64,000 bases of DNA, taken from contig NC_062259.1 of the NCBI RefSeq assembly GCF_905475465.1, forward strand, positions 11,666,501-11,730,500, read 5' to 3'. How positions within the stretch are numbered: the first letter of the stretch is position 1; every line of letters begins with the position of its first letter. Source of the DNA: Pieris napi. Taxonomy: Eukaryota > Arthropoda > Insecta > Lepidoptera > Pieridae. Under the pieces are notes generated by a model. That model made no database searches, was not told the DNA's origin, and saw only the letters and a program-made list of their open reading frames with translations. Below, piece by piece: positions 1-10,214 of the stretch. A program made the position numbers and the translations under genes.

Positions 1-184
1 TAATTGAGAAACTAATGAAATAATATGGCGAATGCCTATAGAAGTTCAGTGAATTTTTCTGAAACCTATAACTGACCAGCCAAAATATAATTAGTTAACA
101 ACACACAAATATTCAGTAGTATTTAAAATCTTCTTATCTTACATAATAATAATTAAAAATTTAAAAGTAGAACTAATATGATAT
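1..184. other. AT-rich flank of the LINE insertion
   Basis: No gene or repeat is recognised. It may be part of a long upstream intron of the NOS1AP-like gene. Confidence 0.4.
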
Positions 185-206
185 AAATATATATAACGCG
201 ACCATT

Positions 207-1607
207 GTGGAGACTAATAAACAAGATAAGCTTAGTGTGCAGACATCCGTAGTGGCCGCCGGTGTCAGGAAGAGCATTGACCAGTGGGAGGGGGTAACAA
301 ATGAGGAAAAGAAGGTCAGAACCTACTCAAACGCAAAAACATATAGAAGCAAAGCTGCTGAGGCAACAGCCGTTCAACAAAGTGCCCTCCTTCAACTAGA
401 CGCTGCCCGTACTTTAAAGGGTGAAATTAAAATAGCTGTGACCACTGCTATCAAGCGACTCTGTGAGCTAGTTAAAGAAGCAGAGGCCCAGACAAGGGAG
501 GGAAACGAGAAAAAGAATGACAAAGGAAACGAGGAAGAAACAGAAAAGGACAATGATAAAATAGATAACACACGACAGGTTAAATCAAACGGGATGGAGG
601 AGCAGCTGATAAGACTAGGGAAGGAGACTAAAAAGTTAGAAGAAATTACCAAGCTACTCCAAGAAAATATTAGTGAGCAAAATGGAAAGGAAAAGAGACT
701 AGAAGAAAAAATAGAAGAACAGACAACAATGATGAGACAAGTGTTGGAGGGGAGACGCACCTATGCCAAGGTAACGAGCGGCCAAAGAAGAGATAGGCCA
801 CCCAACCCAAAACACGGTGTTATCATGGAAAACAGACGTGTAGAGCTGCACTCCATGATAATAGCACCACGAAATGAAAAGGAAACGGGAGACCAAGTAA
901 TAAATAGAATTAGGGAAGCCGCAAATGTTAAAGAGGGAGGCATTAGAGTGGATAGGATTAGAAAGATCAAAAACGGAAAAGTAATAATTGGATGTAGAGA
1001 TCTAGAAGAAAAGGAGAGACTCAAGCAAAACTTAGTGAGTGTAAATGAGCACCTGGAAGTAAAAGAAGTCGAAAACAAAGACCCACTAATCATCCTAAAG
1101 AATTTGCTGAATTACAATACAGAAGAGGATATAAAGCAGGCAATACGAACACAAAACAGGAAAATAGTAGAACACATAAGAGAAGAAGACTGGAGGATAA
1201 CAGAAAAATACCGTCGCAGAGCGAGGAACCCATATGAGGGTCACGTCATTCTTCAGGTCTCACCAAAATTATGGCAAGCGTTGACTAGCGCAGGAAAAGT
1301 GCATGTGGACCTTCAAAGGGTGTGGGTTGGAGATCAGTCCCCTCTGATGCAGTGTATGAAATGTCTGGGCTATGGCCATGGGCGAAAGCACTGCAAAGAA
1401 GAGGACGATCTGGTCTGTTCCTGTGCCCACTGTGGAGGAACCCACATGCGGGAGAAGTGCCTCAAATATAAAGCAGCTGAAAAACCCACCTGTATAAACT
1501 GCAAAAGGATGGGTTTCGAGAGACAAGACCACGGAGCCTTTGACGTTCATTGTCCAGTAAGGAAGAGGTGGGATAGCCTGGCCAGAAGCAGAGTAGCTTA
1601 TTGCTAA
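207..1607 (+). CDS. LINE ORF1, gag-like nucleic-acid-binding protein
   Basis: This 466-codon frame ends at TAA 1605-1607. It begins with a GTG codon; the frame is open back through the target duplication to a stop at 174-176, and the first in-frame ATG is at 594, so the natural start appears lost. The N-terminal third is Lys/Glu-rich and likely coiled coil (about residues 85-195). A central domain follows. The C-terminus carries CCHC-type zinc knuckles: CMKCLGYGHGRKHC near residue 393, then CAHCGGTHMREKC, then a CINCKRMG segment. Such proteins coat the LINE RNA in the ribonucleoprotein. ORF2 follows 31 bases later in another frame. Confidence 0.88.
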   Translation: METNKQDKLSVQTSVVAAGVRKSIDQWEGVTNEEKKVRTYSNAKTYRSKAAEATAVQQSALLQLDAARTLKGEIKIAVTTAIKRLCELVKEAEAQTREGNEKKNDKGNEEETEKDNDKIDNTRQVKSNGMEEQLIRLGKETKKLEEITKLLQENISEQNGKEKRLEEKIEEQTTMMRQVLEGRRTYAKVTSGQRRDRPPNPKHGVIMENRRVELHSMIIAPRNEKETGDQVINRIREAANVKEGGIRVDRIRKIKNGKVIIGCRDLEEKERLKQNLVSVNEHLEVKEVENKDPLIILKNLLNYNTEEDIKQAIRTQNRKIVEHIREEDWRITEKYRRRARNPYEGHVILQVSPKLWQALTSAGKVHVDLQRVWVGDQSPLMQCMKCLGYGHGRKHCKEEDDLVCSCAHCGGTHMREKCLKYKAAEKPTCINCKRMGFERQDHGAFDVHCPVRKRWDSLARSRVAYC

Positions 1608-1638
1608 GGGCCAGCCAACGGTAAAATCGATAAAAATA

Positions 1639-4600
1639 GTGCAGATTAACCTGCAAAGGAAAAGACTCGCAATGAGTGAACTTATTTGTGAAGCACAATC
1701 GAGGAAAATAACAGTCGCTCTAGTACAGGAGCCATACATTGGAGCCCTGGGTAGGGTGAAAGACTATAGGGGAGTGAGAGTGGTGCAGTGCCAGAATCCT
1801 CCGGCGGGTAAAGTAATAAAGGCAGCAGTGTTAATTTTTGACGAGGATATTGGTATTACCCAATACCCCGCACTAACAACAACTAATGTAGTGCCTATCA
1901 AACTGAAGACCACGGCACAAACTGGCATTGCACTAATCTCATTCTACATGGAACCAGACCCAGCCTGTATAGAACCCTATCTAAAGCACCTGGAAACGAC
2001 GGTGAATGAGCTCAATAGTAGAATAGTGCTAGGGGGTGATGCAAACGCCAAAAGTCCGTGGTGGGGAAGCCCAAAAATAGACAATAGAGGACAAGCCTTC
2101 GGAAGTCTGGTAACAGAGCTTGGCCTGCACATACTGAATGATGGGAAGCAACCAACATTTGAGGTTATAAGGAGAGGAACCAGAATAGTCAGCCACTTAG
2201 ACGTAACAGTGTGCACGAGTGACCTACTGGGAAAGATTGAAGATTGGAGAGTAGACATAGGAATGGTTTCATCGGATCACAATGCCATATTATTCAAAAT
2301 TAATGCAAAAATGCATCAAGGAATCCAGAGAAAGAGTAAAACAAAAATTTACAACAGTAAAAAAGCTGATTGGGTAAAATTCAAGGAAGAAATGTTAGGA
2401 AATATAGAAAATTCTCAGTTAACAGAGGACGTCGTAACAAAGACAGATAAAATTGAAGACTTGGAACAAATTGTAGAAAAATTCACAGATGTAGTAATTA
2501 AATCAAGTGAAATAGCAATTCCAAAAATTAAAACCGGGAAGAAAACAAAAATGGTTTGGTGGACCGAAGAACTACAGGTGCTCAAGAAACAGGTTGAGAC
2601 TAGAAAGAGAAGGATAAGATGTGCCGCAGCACGCAGAAGGCAAGAGGTTGTAGGTGAATACCTTGCATTAAAACAAGAGTATGAAAACCGGATCAAACAA
2701 GCCCAAACTGAGAGCTGGAAAAAGTTCTGCGAGAAACAGGAAAGAGAGACAATGTGGGAAGGTATATATAGAGTGATAAGAGGGACAGAGACCAGAGTCC
2801 AGGATTTACCACTTCGCAGGGACGGTAGATACATTAGCGAAAGGGAGTCAGCGGAGACCTTGGCAAGAACCTTCTTCCCGGAAGACACTAGTGAGGATGA
2901 AACTGAAGACCACAAATTGATAAGAAGAAGAGCAAACACAGTAAATAAAGAGGGACATAACTTAGTCTATGATCCCCCTTTTACAATGACTGAACTCGAA
3001 ACCGCCGCTCTCAGTTTCAACCCGAGGAAGGCCCCCGGAGAAGATGGCATAACGGCGGACATAAGTTGGCACGCGATAAACGCGGCGCCTAACTTATTCC
3101 TCACCGTCCTAAATAAATGCCTGGAGCTAGGGTACTTCCCCAAATTGTGGAAAAAGGCTACAATAATTGTATTGCGCAAACCTGGTAAGACAGATTATAC
3201 AAACCCGAAGTCTTACAGACCCATAGGCTTACTACCTCTTCTAGGCAAAGTATACGAAAAAATGATAATCGCTCGGCTAAAGTGGCATCTAGTCCCGAAA
3301 ACCTCGAAAATCCAATACGGATTCATGCCCCAGCGGAGCACTGAAGACGCCCTATATGACGCAGTCACACATATACGCGCAAAGCTGAAACAAAAGAAGA
3401 TACTAACAATCGTATCACTCGATATAGAGGGCGCATTTGACAGCGCTTGGTGGCCGCAAATTAGAGTCCGACTGGCAGAAGAACAATGCCCATTAAAACT
3501 AAGGAAAGTAATGGATAGTTACTTACACGAAAGACAAATAAAATTAACCTACGCTGGACAAACGGTTGAAAAAGTAACTAACAAAGGCTGCGTTCAGGGT
3601 TCAATAGGGGGACCAACAATGTGGAATCTAATATTGGACCCGCTCCTACAGGACTTGCGAAATGGTGGTGAGTACGTCCAGGCTTTTGCGGATGACGTCG
3701 TTTTGATAGCGGAAGGAGAGACCGGTAGTGAGATCCAGCAGAACCTCAACCTAACATTGAACCGGATACATAGATGGGGTATCCTAAACAAACTCAAGTT
3801 TGCGCCACACAAGACCAAAGCCATGGTGGTGACGCGCAAACTGAAGTATGATACCCCACGGCTAAATATGAATAATGTACCGATACAGATGGATAACCAC
3901 ATTCGAATTCTCGGAGTTGATGTGGATGCTAGACTCACGTTTAACAGACATGTGGAGAGGGTATGCCGGAAGGCCATCCAGATATATAAGCAGCTGGCCA
4001 AAGCCGCGAAGATCGAATGGGGACTAAACCAGCAAGTTATCGCGACCGCGTACACTGCCGTTATTGAACCAATCGTAATGTATGCGGCCGCGGTGTGGGC
4101 TCCCGCGACATATAAAATCTGTGTACGCAGAAAACTAAATCATCTTCAAAGGGGCTTTGCCCAAAAAGTAGCAAAAACTTATAGGACGACATCATTACAC
4201 GCAGCAACCCTACTGGCCGGGATACTTCCACTAGACCTCCGTATTCAAGAAGCCGCTGCCTTATACGAGATAAGAAGGGGGGTCAGCACGGAAATACTGG
4301 AGGGCGAAGAATTAGAGAGGAGAGTGAAATACGTAGATCTCCCACACCCGGCGAAACAAACAAAACTGGACTACAAGATGCTCACCAATCCGGAAGAAAT
4401 CGAAGGACACGGCGGCACACAAATCTATACGGACGGCAGCAAAACAAGTATAGGAGTGGGTGCCGCTTGGACGGAATGGAAAGATGGAATGGAAATAAAT
4501 AGCAAGATGATTAAGATGGCGCCCCACTGCACAGTTTTTCAAGCTGAATTGACGGCACTACGAAACGCGACTAGCCACATAAATAAAAATAAGCGTGACG

Positions 4601-5313
4601 CTAAAATATACAGTGATTCTAGGTCAGCATTAGATGCTATTGTGAGTGGACGATCTCTCGATCCCCAGGTAGCCGAGATCCGCCGGAGCCTGGAAGAGTG
4701 CCGCAAAAGAGGAACTCATATAAGCCTCTTCTGGGTAAAGGCGCACGTTGGTACGCCAGGGAACGAGAGGGCGGACACGTTAGCAAAAGAAGCGGCGGAA
4801 AGACTAAGGTCAAAACCTGAATACGCCGCATACCCCCTGTCATATGTAAAACATCAGATAAGGCAAAAGACTCTAGATGTATGGAATGAACGCTACCTGG
4901 GGGGTGAAACAGCTGGAACTACAAAATTATTTATCGCAAATGTTAGAACTGCGTACAAATTAATAAAAGAGAAGCGTTTCACACCCCAGATGGCGCAAAT
5001 TCTTACAGGGCACGGAGCCTTTGCACATTACCTTCATAGGTTTAAAATTAGGACAAGCCCAGCATGTGACTGCGGCGATGAAGAACAAACAGTAGAACAT
5101 GTGCTCATACATTGCCCTATTTTCGCATCGTCCAGGCACGACCTGGAGCAACAAATGCAGATGACTGTAGACCGTAACGGCCTACAGGACATGTTAATAA
5201 AGCACAGATCGTGCCTGGAACGGTTCTGCGAAAAAATTGTGGAATATATAAAGGCGGCAAATAAAACCCCAAGAAGGGGTCTCGCGAGGAATTGCGTCCC
5301 GGCTCGCCCATGA
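1639..5313 (+). CDS. LINE ORF2: APE endonuclease, reverse transcriptase, RNase H
   Basis: The frame has about 1224 codons and ends at TGA 5311-5313. The N-terminal APE-type endonuclease shows VQEPYIG (about residue 30), GGDANAKSPWWG (about 131) and SSDHNAI (about 211). The reverse transcriptase has LDIEGAFDSAWW (about 594), QGSIGGPTMW (about 653) and the catalytic FADDVV (about 682). RNase H follows, with YTDGSK (about 930), QAELTAL, YSDSRSAL and NERADTLAKEA. A C-terminal CDCG..H..C zinc motif lies near residue 1143. The domain order fits the I/R1 group of LINEs. The frame opens at GTG; the first ATG (1672) would remove the conserved QINLQR strand, so initiation may be non-AUG or coupled to ORF1 termination (TAA 1605). 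No stop or frameshift is seen, so all three enzymatic domains look intact. Confidence 0.93.
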   Translation: MQINLQRKRLAMSELICEAQSRKITVALVQEPYIGALGRVKDYRGVRVVQCQNPPAGKVIKAAVLIFDEDIGITQYPALTTTNVVPIKLKTTAQTGIALISFYMEPDPACIEPYLKHLETTVNELNSRIVLGGDANAKSPWWGSPKIDNRGQAFGSLVTELGLHILNDGKQPTFEVIRRGTRIVSHLDVTVCTSDLLGKIEDWRVDIGMVSSDHNAILFKINAKMHQGIQRKSKTKIYNSKKADWVKFKEEMLGNIENSQLTEDVVTKTDKIEDLEQIVEKFTDVVIKSSEIAIPKIKTGKKTKMVWWTEELQVLKKQVETRKRRIRCAAARRRQEVVGEYLALKQEYENRIKQAQTESWKKFCEKQERETMWEGIYRVIRGTETRVQDLPLRRDGRYISERESAETLARTFFPEDTSEDETEDHKLIRRRANTVNKEGHNLVYDPPFTMTELETAALSFNPRKAPGEDGITADISWHAINAAPNLFLTVLNKCLELGYFPKLWKKATIIVLRKPGKTDYTNPKSYRPIGLLPLLGKVYEKMIIARLKWHLVPKTSKIQYGFMPQRSTEDALYDAVTHIRAKLKQKKILTIVSLDIEGAFDSAWWPQIRVRLAEEQCPLKLRKVMDSYLHERQIKLTYAGQTVEKVTNKGCVQGSIGGPTMWNLILDPLLQDLRNGGEYVQAFADDVVLIAEGETGSEIQQNLNLTLNRIHRWGILNKLKFAPHKTKAMVVTRKLKYDTPRLNMNNVPIQMDNHIRILGVDVDARLTFNRHVERVCRKAIQIYKQLAKAAKIEWGLNQQVIATAYTAVIEPIVMYAAAVWAPATYKICVRRKLNHLQRGFAQKVAKTYRTTSLHAATLLAGILPLDLRIQEAAALYEIRRGVSTEILEGEELERRVKYVDLPHPAKQTKLDYKMLTNPEEIEGHGGTQIYTDGSKTSIGVGAAWTEWKDGMEINSKMIKMAPHCTVFQAELTALRNATSHINKNKRDAKIYSDSRSALDAIVSGRSLDPQVAEIRRSLEECRKRGTHISLFWVKAHVGTPGNERADTLAKEAAERLRSKPEYAAYPLSYVKHQIRQKTLDVWNERYLGGETAGTTKLFIANVRTAYKLIKEKRFTPQMAQILTGHGAFAHYLHRFKIRTSPACDCGDEEQTVEHVLIHCPIFASSRHDLEQQMQMTVDRNGLQDMLIKHRSCLERFCEKIVEYIKAANKTPRRGLARNCVPARP

Positions 5314-5418
5314 ATATTGTTAACAAAAATATTACAGATGTAGCCGGGGCGTCTTTCGCGAGACGTGTGATGTGCAAAGGTCCCTGGACATAATGGCAGG
5401 GGAGTAGAAAAGTGATAT

Positions 5419-5453
<35 letters not shown>
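5314..5453 (+). other. LINE 3' UTR and poly-A tail
   Basis: About 110 bases of GC-richer untranslated sequence (cggggcgtctttcgcgag is visible) are followed by an A run of about 30 from 5424. The run abuts the 3' target duplication at 5452-5465. Confidence 0.85.
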
Positions 5454-5458
<5 letters not shown>

Positions 5459-5566
5459 TATAACGTATTGACTCAACGTTATATCGATAAATTTACTATT
5501 GAGCCTGCAAACCGCTCTTTACGAGAAATGTATTGAAAGTTGCAACACCATCCGCCTAATTACAAG

Positions 5567-5688
5567 GCATCCTAAAGCCGATTATACAAACTCTGATTAT
5601 AATCCACGTTACCATACTTTAAACGTGTTGTATAAAATATGTTTAAATTGAATTATAATCCATGTTTGTATAATCGGCTTTGGGATAC
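5567..5688. repeat. Small inverted-repeat element (MITE-like)
   Basis: The arms aaagccgattatacaaa (5574-5590) and tttgtataatcggcttt (5665-5681) are perfect inverted repeats of 17 bp. Imperfect pairing extends to about 40 bp per arm, around an AT-rich centre. No clear target duplication is seen. Confidence 0.65.
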
Positions 5689-6025
5689 GTATTTTATAAA
5701 ATACGTTTAAAGTAAAATTAAATATCTTTGAAGTTCCCTTATATTAGAACAATTATTAATCTATTTAATCCTTATGATCAAAAATGGTAGGATTTTCAGT
5801 ATTTTCGTGCGGCTATTCTCTATTTGACGTCGTATATCACCGTATATCACCATTACACTAATAGTAATTTGTGTTGGTGAGATTAAAAAAAAATGGTGAT
5901 TTTCATTTGAATAATTATAATAAACACTTTATTCAAGACAAACAGGTGTTGTGGGTAACTAGAAAACAATTAATACATGGTACATGGTCATTTATAAAAC
6001 ACTTTTTTTAGTAATTAAGGTGTTA

Positions 6026-6188
6026 AGGCCGATTTACATTATCTTAGTTTTTAGGAGAGTGCTTTAGTACAACTTGAAAGGCAAGTTCTTTAGCGTAGCG
6101 TTTACTAAAGCAAGTAGCGTTTACATGTTTCAACTAAAGTACTATCCTAAAGCACTCTCCTAAACACTAAGATAATGTAAATCAGCCT
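6026..6188 (+). mobile_element. MITE family A, copy 1 (TTA target duplication)
   Basis: This 163-bp element has terminal inverted repeats beginning AGGCCGATTTACATTATC and is flanked by TTA at 6023-6025 and 6189-6191. It is nearly identical to three other copies at 37794, 39095 and 54182. The 3-bp TWA duplication fits PIF/Harbinger-type transposition. It has no coding capacity. Confidence 0.93.
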
Positions 6189-6191
6189 TTA

Positions 6192-7031
6192 CAACTTATT
6201 AGACATTTAGTTAGCGTGAATGTGTGAGTGTGTGAATGGGTGTGCATGCGCAGTTTGAGAGTGTAGCTGAGAGTTGTTATGATCGTGCGCTGTATCTGTG
6301 TTAGTTTTTGGAACCTCAAAGTCATGCCAAGATACGTAGTAAGGGTATATGACTGATGGTTTGATAATAATAATAATTTATTGCTAGAATATGGTACAAA
6401 AATGTTTTTTTGTGGTACAATCGTAAGTTCGCATATTCTGCCACACATAATGGCGTGCAAATTTGTCTTCAAAGGAATTTTACATTTTACATTATGAGTC
6501 ATATTAATTAGTCAATTCTTACATTATTTCTACAATACATATATTATCAAATTAATAGACTAAGCGCTTCTGCTTACGTAAAGAACTCCTAAAAAGGAAA
6601 TATCCTTTTCGATAGTTATTCCACATTCAAAAATAAGTATTTACGTAAATTACTGAGACGTTATCGTATACGTTTCCATCGTGTATGACCGGCTTTAGTA
6701 ACTAAAATAGAGCTATAACACCATGGTTTTGGTTTTATTTCACGCTGCAATAGCGCGTGGGTCATTGGGCGTACCATCGTAAATCTAAAAGCGATTTGTG
6801 CCAACTATTTGAATCATAATTACTTATTGAGAGACATCCTCCAACTAGACGGCAGTTAAACTGTTAACTGTGAATGTTTTATTGCCACTTGCACCATACA
6901 TATCGTTTTCTGAAATAAATATAATCTTAAAAACACCATTTCACAAACATCCAAAAGGTATTTCTTGGACAAGCTGGGGTGTGATTGTTTCATAGGATTT
7001 GATATTTACATATATTTATATCGTATTGTTA
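6192..7031. other. No gene seen
   Basis: AT-rich DNA with a short run of ATA/TAA triplets near 6365. Open frames here are short and show no protein character. Confidence 0.4.
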
Positions 7032-7335
7032 ACTAGCTGACCCGACAAACGTTCTTTTACCATGTATATTATTTCTAGTAAACATTTTTAGTCAGTATAA
7101 ATAACTATCTACAATAAAAAATAGGGGTTGATCGTAGAGGGGTGAAATTTAAGGGTTGTATGTATTTTTGTATGCTGTATCATAAAAAAATAAAAACAAA
7201 AAATTTGTCCAAAAAAAAAAAATACATTTAGGGGGATGAAAAATAGATGTTGCACAAAATTTCACGAAAATCGGTTGAGCCATTTCGGAGGAGTTTAATT
7301 ACAAACAGCGTGACAAGAGAATTTTATTAGATAAG
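7032..7335 (+). repeat. Dispersed repeat family B, copy 1
   Basis: It begins ctagctgacccgacaaacg and contains taggggttgatcgtagaggg, gaaaatcggttgagccattt and a terminal gagaattttattagat. The same blocks recur in order at 13990-14301. This is a common lepidopteran repeat of uncertain class; it may be a LINE 3' end. Confidence 0.75.
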
Positions 7336-9069
7336 AATTTTTATCTCTCTTCAATCTGCGTTTAAGAATTTATTTTTCTAAAGTCTTTAGTTTTACTTAA
7401 TTGAATGTATATTGTGGTCTGGCACTTCTTACAATTAAACCTCAAAGTGTTTTTTGTTAATTAATTTATAATGTTTAAACAATAAAAAAAACTAAAAACT
7501 TAAGTAACCATCGGTCGAACACTACACTATAATACTAAGACGGAGTTATAAGATTGTAAAATAAATAGCAAATTTAAATTCTGTATCTGTATTTGTCATT
7601 TTATTTCATGTAAATTTCAGTTAATGCGATTAGTAGCCTCTCAACCCTGTTTAATTAGACGAAGACGGACGGACGTAAAGATTCCGAGGGTGGCGTTTTT
7701 TCAAATGTTATCAAACAAAATAATAATAATTAAAAACGACGGACTATGTTTTTGACCCCTAAGGAGTTCCATCGAATGCGACGATGTGTAGAGAGGAACG
7801 GAGATTACTCCGAAAAACAATAAAAGTATTGGTAACTTTCTACATTAAGCCGTTTTTCATTTTCTAAACATTTTCAGTGTTACCTAGGTATTTTTGCCAC
7901 GAAGTATTAATAAATAAAATAAAATAAATTCACCCATATGAAAAAAACGTTGATTATTTTAGTTTGGTACTTGAAAAAATAGGCCTTACTATAAAGCCAG
8001 TGCCGAGGAAATCCAGTTCAGAAGGGTTTATTGGCTGTTAAATTACATCCTGACAGAGTGCTTTTGTTTCTTAATAAATTTTCCTTTATTTGTTTGAAAA
8101 ATATGATGAAATTGAGAAAAATATCAGTATTTCTTCCGTTTAAATTGGCTTTTACATAAGATTAAAATTTTATGCTAGGTATCTCTGAATTTGGCGATTT
8201 GCCTGCAACATCAAATCAAATATGATTTACTCGTTAAAAACATGAAATCTATCAAAATTAACATTTACTACCAGTTCTCAAAGGCAGAAACTCTGCGCTA
8301 TTCTTTTTAATCGCCAAGTTCATCGTTGTAGAAGATGCTTGTAAGCAACTACCACTATTACACCTTGCTTCACTTGATATGGAATAAATTATGATTCAAT
8401 ACAAATACTGGACAAGGAAGAACACCGGATCAGATATTACCAGAATTCTTTCTTGGACCTCTGGTGTATGTTAAAAATCAAATCTAGCACCCCTAAATGA
8501 AAACATAATCAATAATAACAAACGCACTAAGATCAAAATGTAACATATTATGTTTAACTATAATATAATTCATTTTACTAAACATTGTTAATACAATTAT
8601 TAACAATATTTTCCTCAATCTATTAGTAAGGTCTTAAAGTTATATTTAGTCACATAAATATATCACACATAATCACAAAAACTGCTACCTAAACGGCAAA
8701 ACTTTATACCATCAAATGCTAGTGCGACGAAATGTCTTGGCACAAGAGTATATAAAACTAGTTTAAAAGTATTAATTGAACCAAATTATCAATACTTTTG
8801 TAGAGTGTATGTTATACGATTATTATAATAGATGATAGTCTAGTGGCGCTAATCGCTTATAGATAGATTATCGCATTTTATTATAGACAAAGGATATCAT
8901 TAATCAGTCATCTCTGTCTGACATATGCTTTTTACAACTAAGAATTCTACGATGTTTATCTTCACCGTATGCGCAACAGTTAAGCACAAAATTCATTGGT
9001 ACACCGCCTTGCTTGACCTTGGAGCAGCCAGTCGCTCGCTTAAATCACATAGCAGAAAAAACAAACACT
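7336..9069. other. No gene; short LINE-tail scrap
   Basis: Mostly featureless AT-rich DNA. Bases about 8250-8330 on the minus strand resemble the LINE 3' tail of the family at 15622 (tttactaccagttctcaaagg). Confidence 0.4.
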
Positions 9070-9257
9070 TGGCAAAAATAATTGGCGATTAAAAAGAGTG
9101 GCGGAAAGTTTCTTGCCAGTTCTTCTTACCCGCTCTACGCTCTTGACTTGCGAACTGGTAGTAAATATAAATTTACAATTAATTTAACTTCTTTCTGACA
9201 ATTCATAGGTGTACATGTTTACCTATATGAATAAAGATATTTTGAGTTTGAGTTTAA
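9070..9257 (+). repeat. CR1-like LINE 3' end, copy 1
   Basis: It holds the block gcgaactggtagtaaat and ends ctatatgaataaagatattttgagtttgagttt, written here in parts: ctatatgaataaag, then ttttgagtttgag. It shares this structure with 15622-16110 (minus) and 20800-21300 (plus). Only the 3' untranslated part is present. Confidence 0.75.
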
Positions 9258-9559
9258 ACCACTAGGCCAGTGCTATTTCTCGATTTAATTTGAGTCGCCC
9301 TAACGATTCATGTAAAACATGTCTAAATTCCATTGTGTCTTGGGAATATAATTAGGGTTTATGGCCGCTTTTATGACGTCCAACGAAACAGCTGCTTTGT
9401 ACGTCATGAATGACGTAATTTTGATAATAATGAATTTAATGAACTAGTTTCTTATACAAAGTGTAAAATTACCGCTTTTGTTTACGTTGTTTGCTCAATA
9501 ATGGTATCTTAGAATCCGGTTAATTATACGATTTTTTAGTTTAACTAGTATGAAATGGA

Positions 9560-9795
9560 CAGGATTCACTACTGAATGGCAACCCCGAGAGGTAGATATT
9601 CAGGCTATGGGGCTGTGTGGACTAGAGTTGCCCGGAATTGAAATAATTAAGAGTAATAAGAAAAAAGAGAGGACGCCCAGTAACAACCCGGGAAGATGAA
9701 ATAAAAGAGGTAGTGGGGAAATATTGGTAAATCGTAGCGAAGATGAGAGAAAAATTGAAGAATTTCGAGGAGAACCTCTGTGGTCAGCAATCATT
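9560..9795 (+). repeat. LINE reverse-transcriptase ORF end, decayed (copy 1)
   Basis: The block gggaagatgaaataaaagag, followed by tagtggggaaatattggtaaatc (in parts) and cgcagcgaagatgagag-like text, matches the reverse strand of 18368-18810. That copy shows ORF-end features of an endonuclease/reverse-transcriptase LINE. It is full of stops and frameshifts. Confidence 0.55.
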
Positions 9796-10070
9796 TTTGT
9801 TTGTTGTATTAAATTTAAAAGTATAAGGTCACAGAAATCAATACGGCTTCAACTTAATAATTACTTTAAATAATGAGGATTAATTTGGGTAATTCGATAT
9901 GTACAAAACCCCCGAAGCATCTAGAAATTACTATTATATTTTGGAAACTTAAATTCATTTGATGAAAAATCCTGCGATTGGATTCTGGGTCAGATAAATA
10001 TAACATTATTGAAAAGGATTCAAAAAGAAAATTATGGAAAATTTTACTGAGAAACCGTAGACATCTGACC

Positions 10071-10210
10071 TGTTTATATGCCTGTTTAATCTGGATATTC
10101 TGTTCTTCGGAAAAGAGGGACAAATGGGAATACGACATGATTTTTTTTACTCAAAGGTTGGGGCAATTAATTTTGAAATATTTTAATTACTTAACAATTA
10201 AAAAACTAGT
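10071..10210 (+). repeat. Dispersed repeat shared with 36866-37010
   Basis: Bases here share gttctt(c/t)cggaaa, gagggacaaatgg, aaaggttgg(g/a)gcaat and aaatattttaatt, in the same order, with 36866-37010. The class is unknown and the coding frames are not convincing. Confidence 0.6.
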
Positions 10211-10214
10211 TTAA

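Larger units (their letters stand above)
185..5465 (+). mobile_element. Non-LTR retrotransposon, I/R1 group, with target-site duplication
   Basis: The element body runs from about 199 to the poly-A tract ending near 5453. A 14-bp direct repeat, aaatatatataacg, lies at 185-198 and again at 5452-5465, directly after the A run, which is a typical LINE target-site duplication. Inside are a gag-like ORF1 and an ORF2 with endonuclease, reverse transcriptase and RNase H. Both frames are free of stops, so the insertion looks young. The body starts only about 8 bases before the first readable ORF1 codon, and no ATG is found there. The 5' end is therefore probably slightly truncated. The exact clade (R1, I, LOA or a relative) is not resolved. 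Confidence 0.93.

Noticed and set aside
392..5377. Numerous minus-strand open frames antisense to the LINE ORFs
   Set aside because: They are shadows of ORF1 and ORF2, Ser/Leu/Cys-rich from antisense codon bias, with no independent features.
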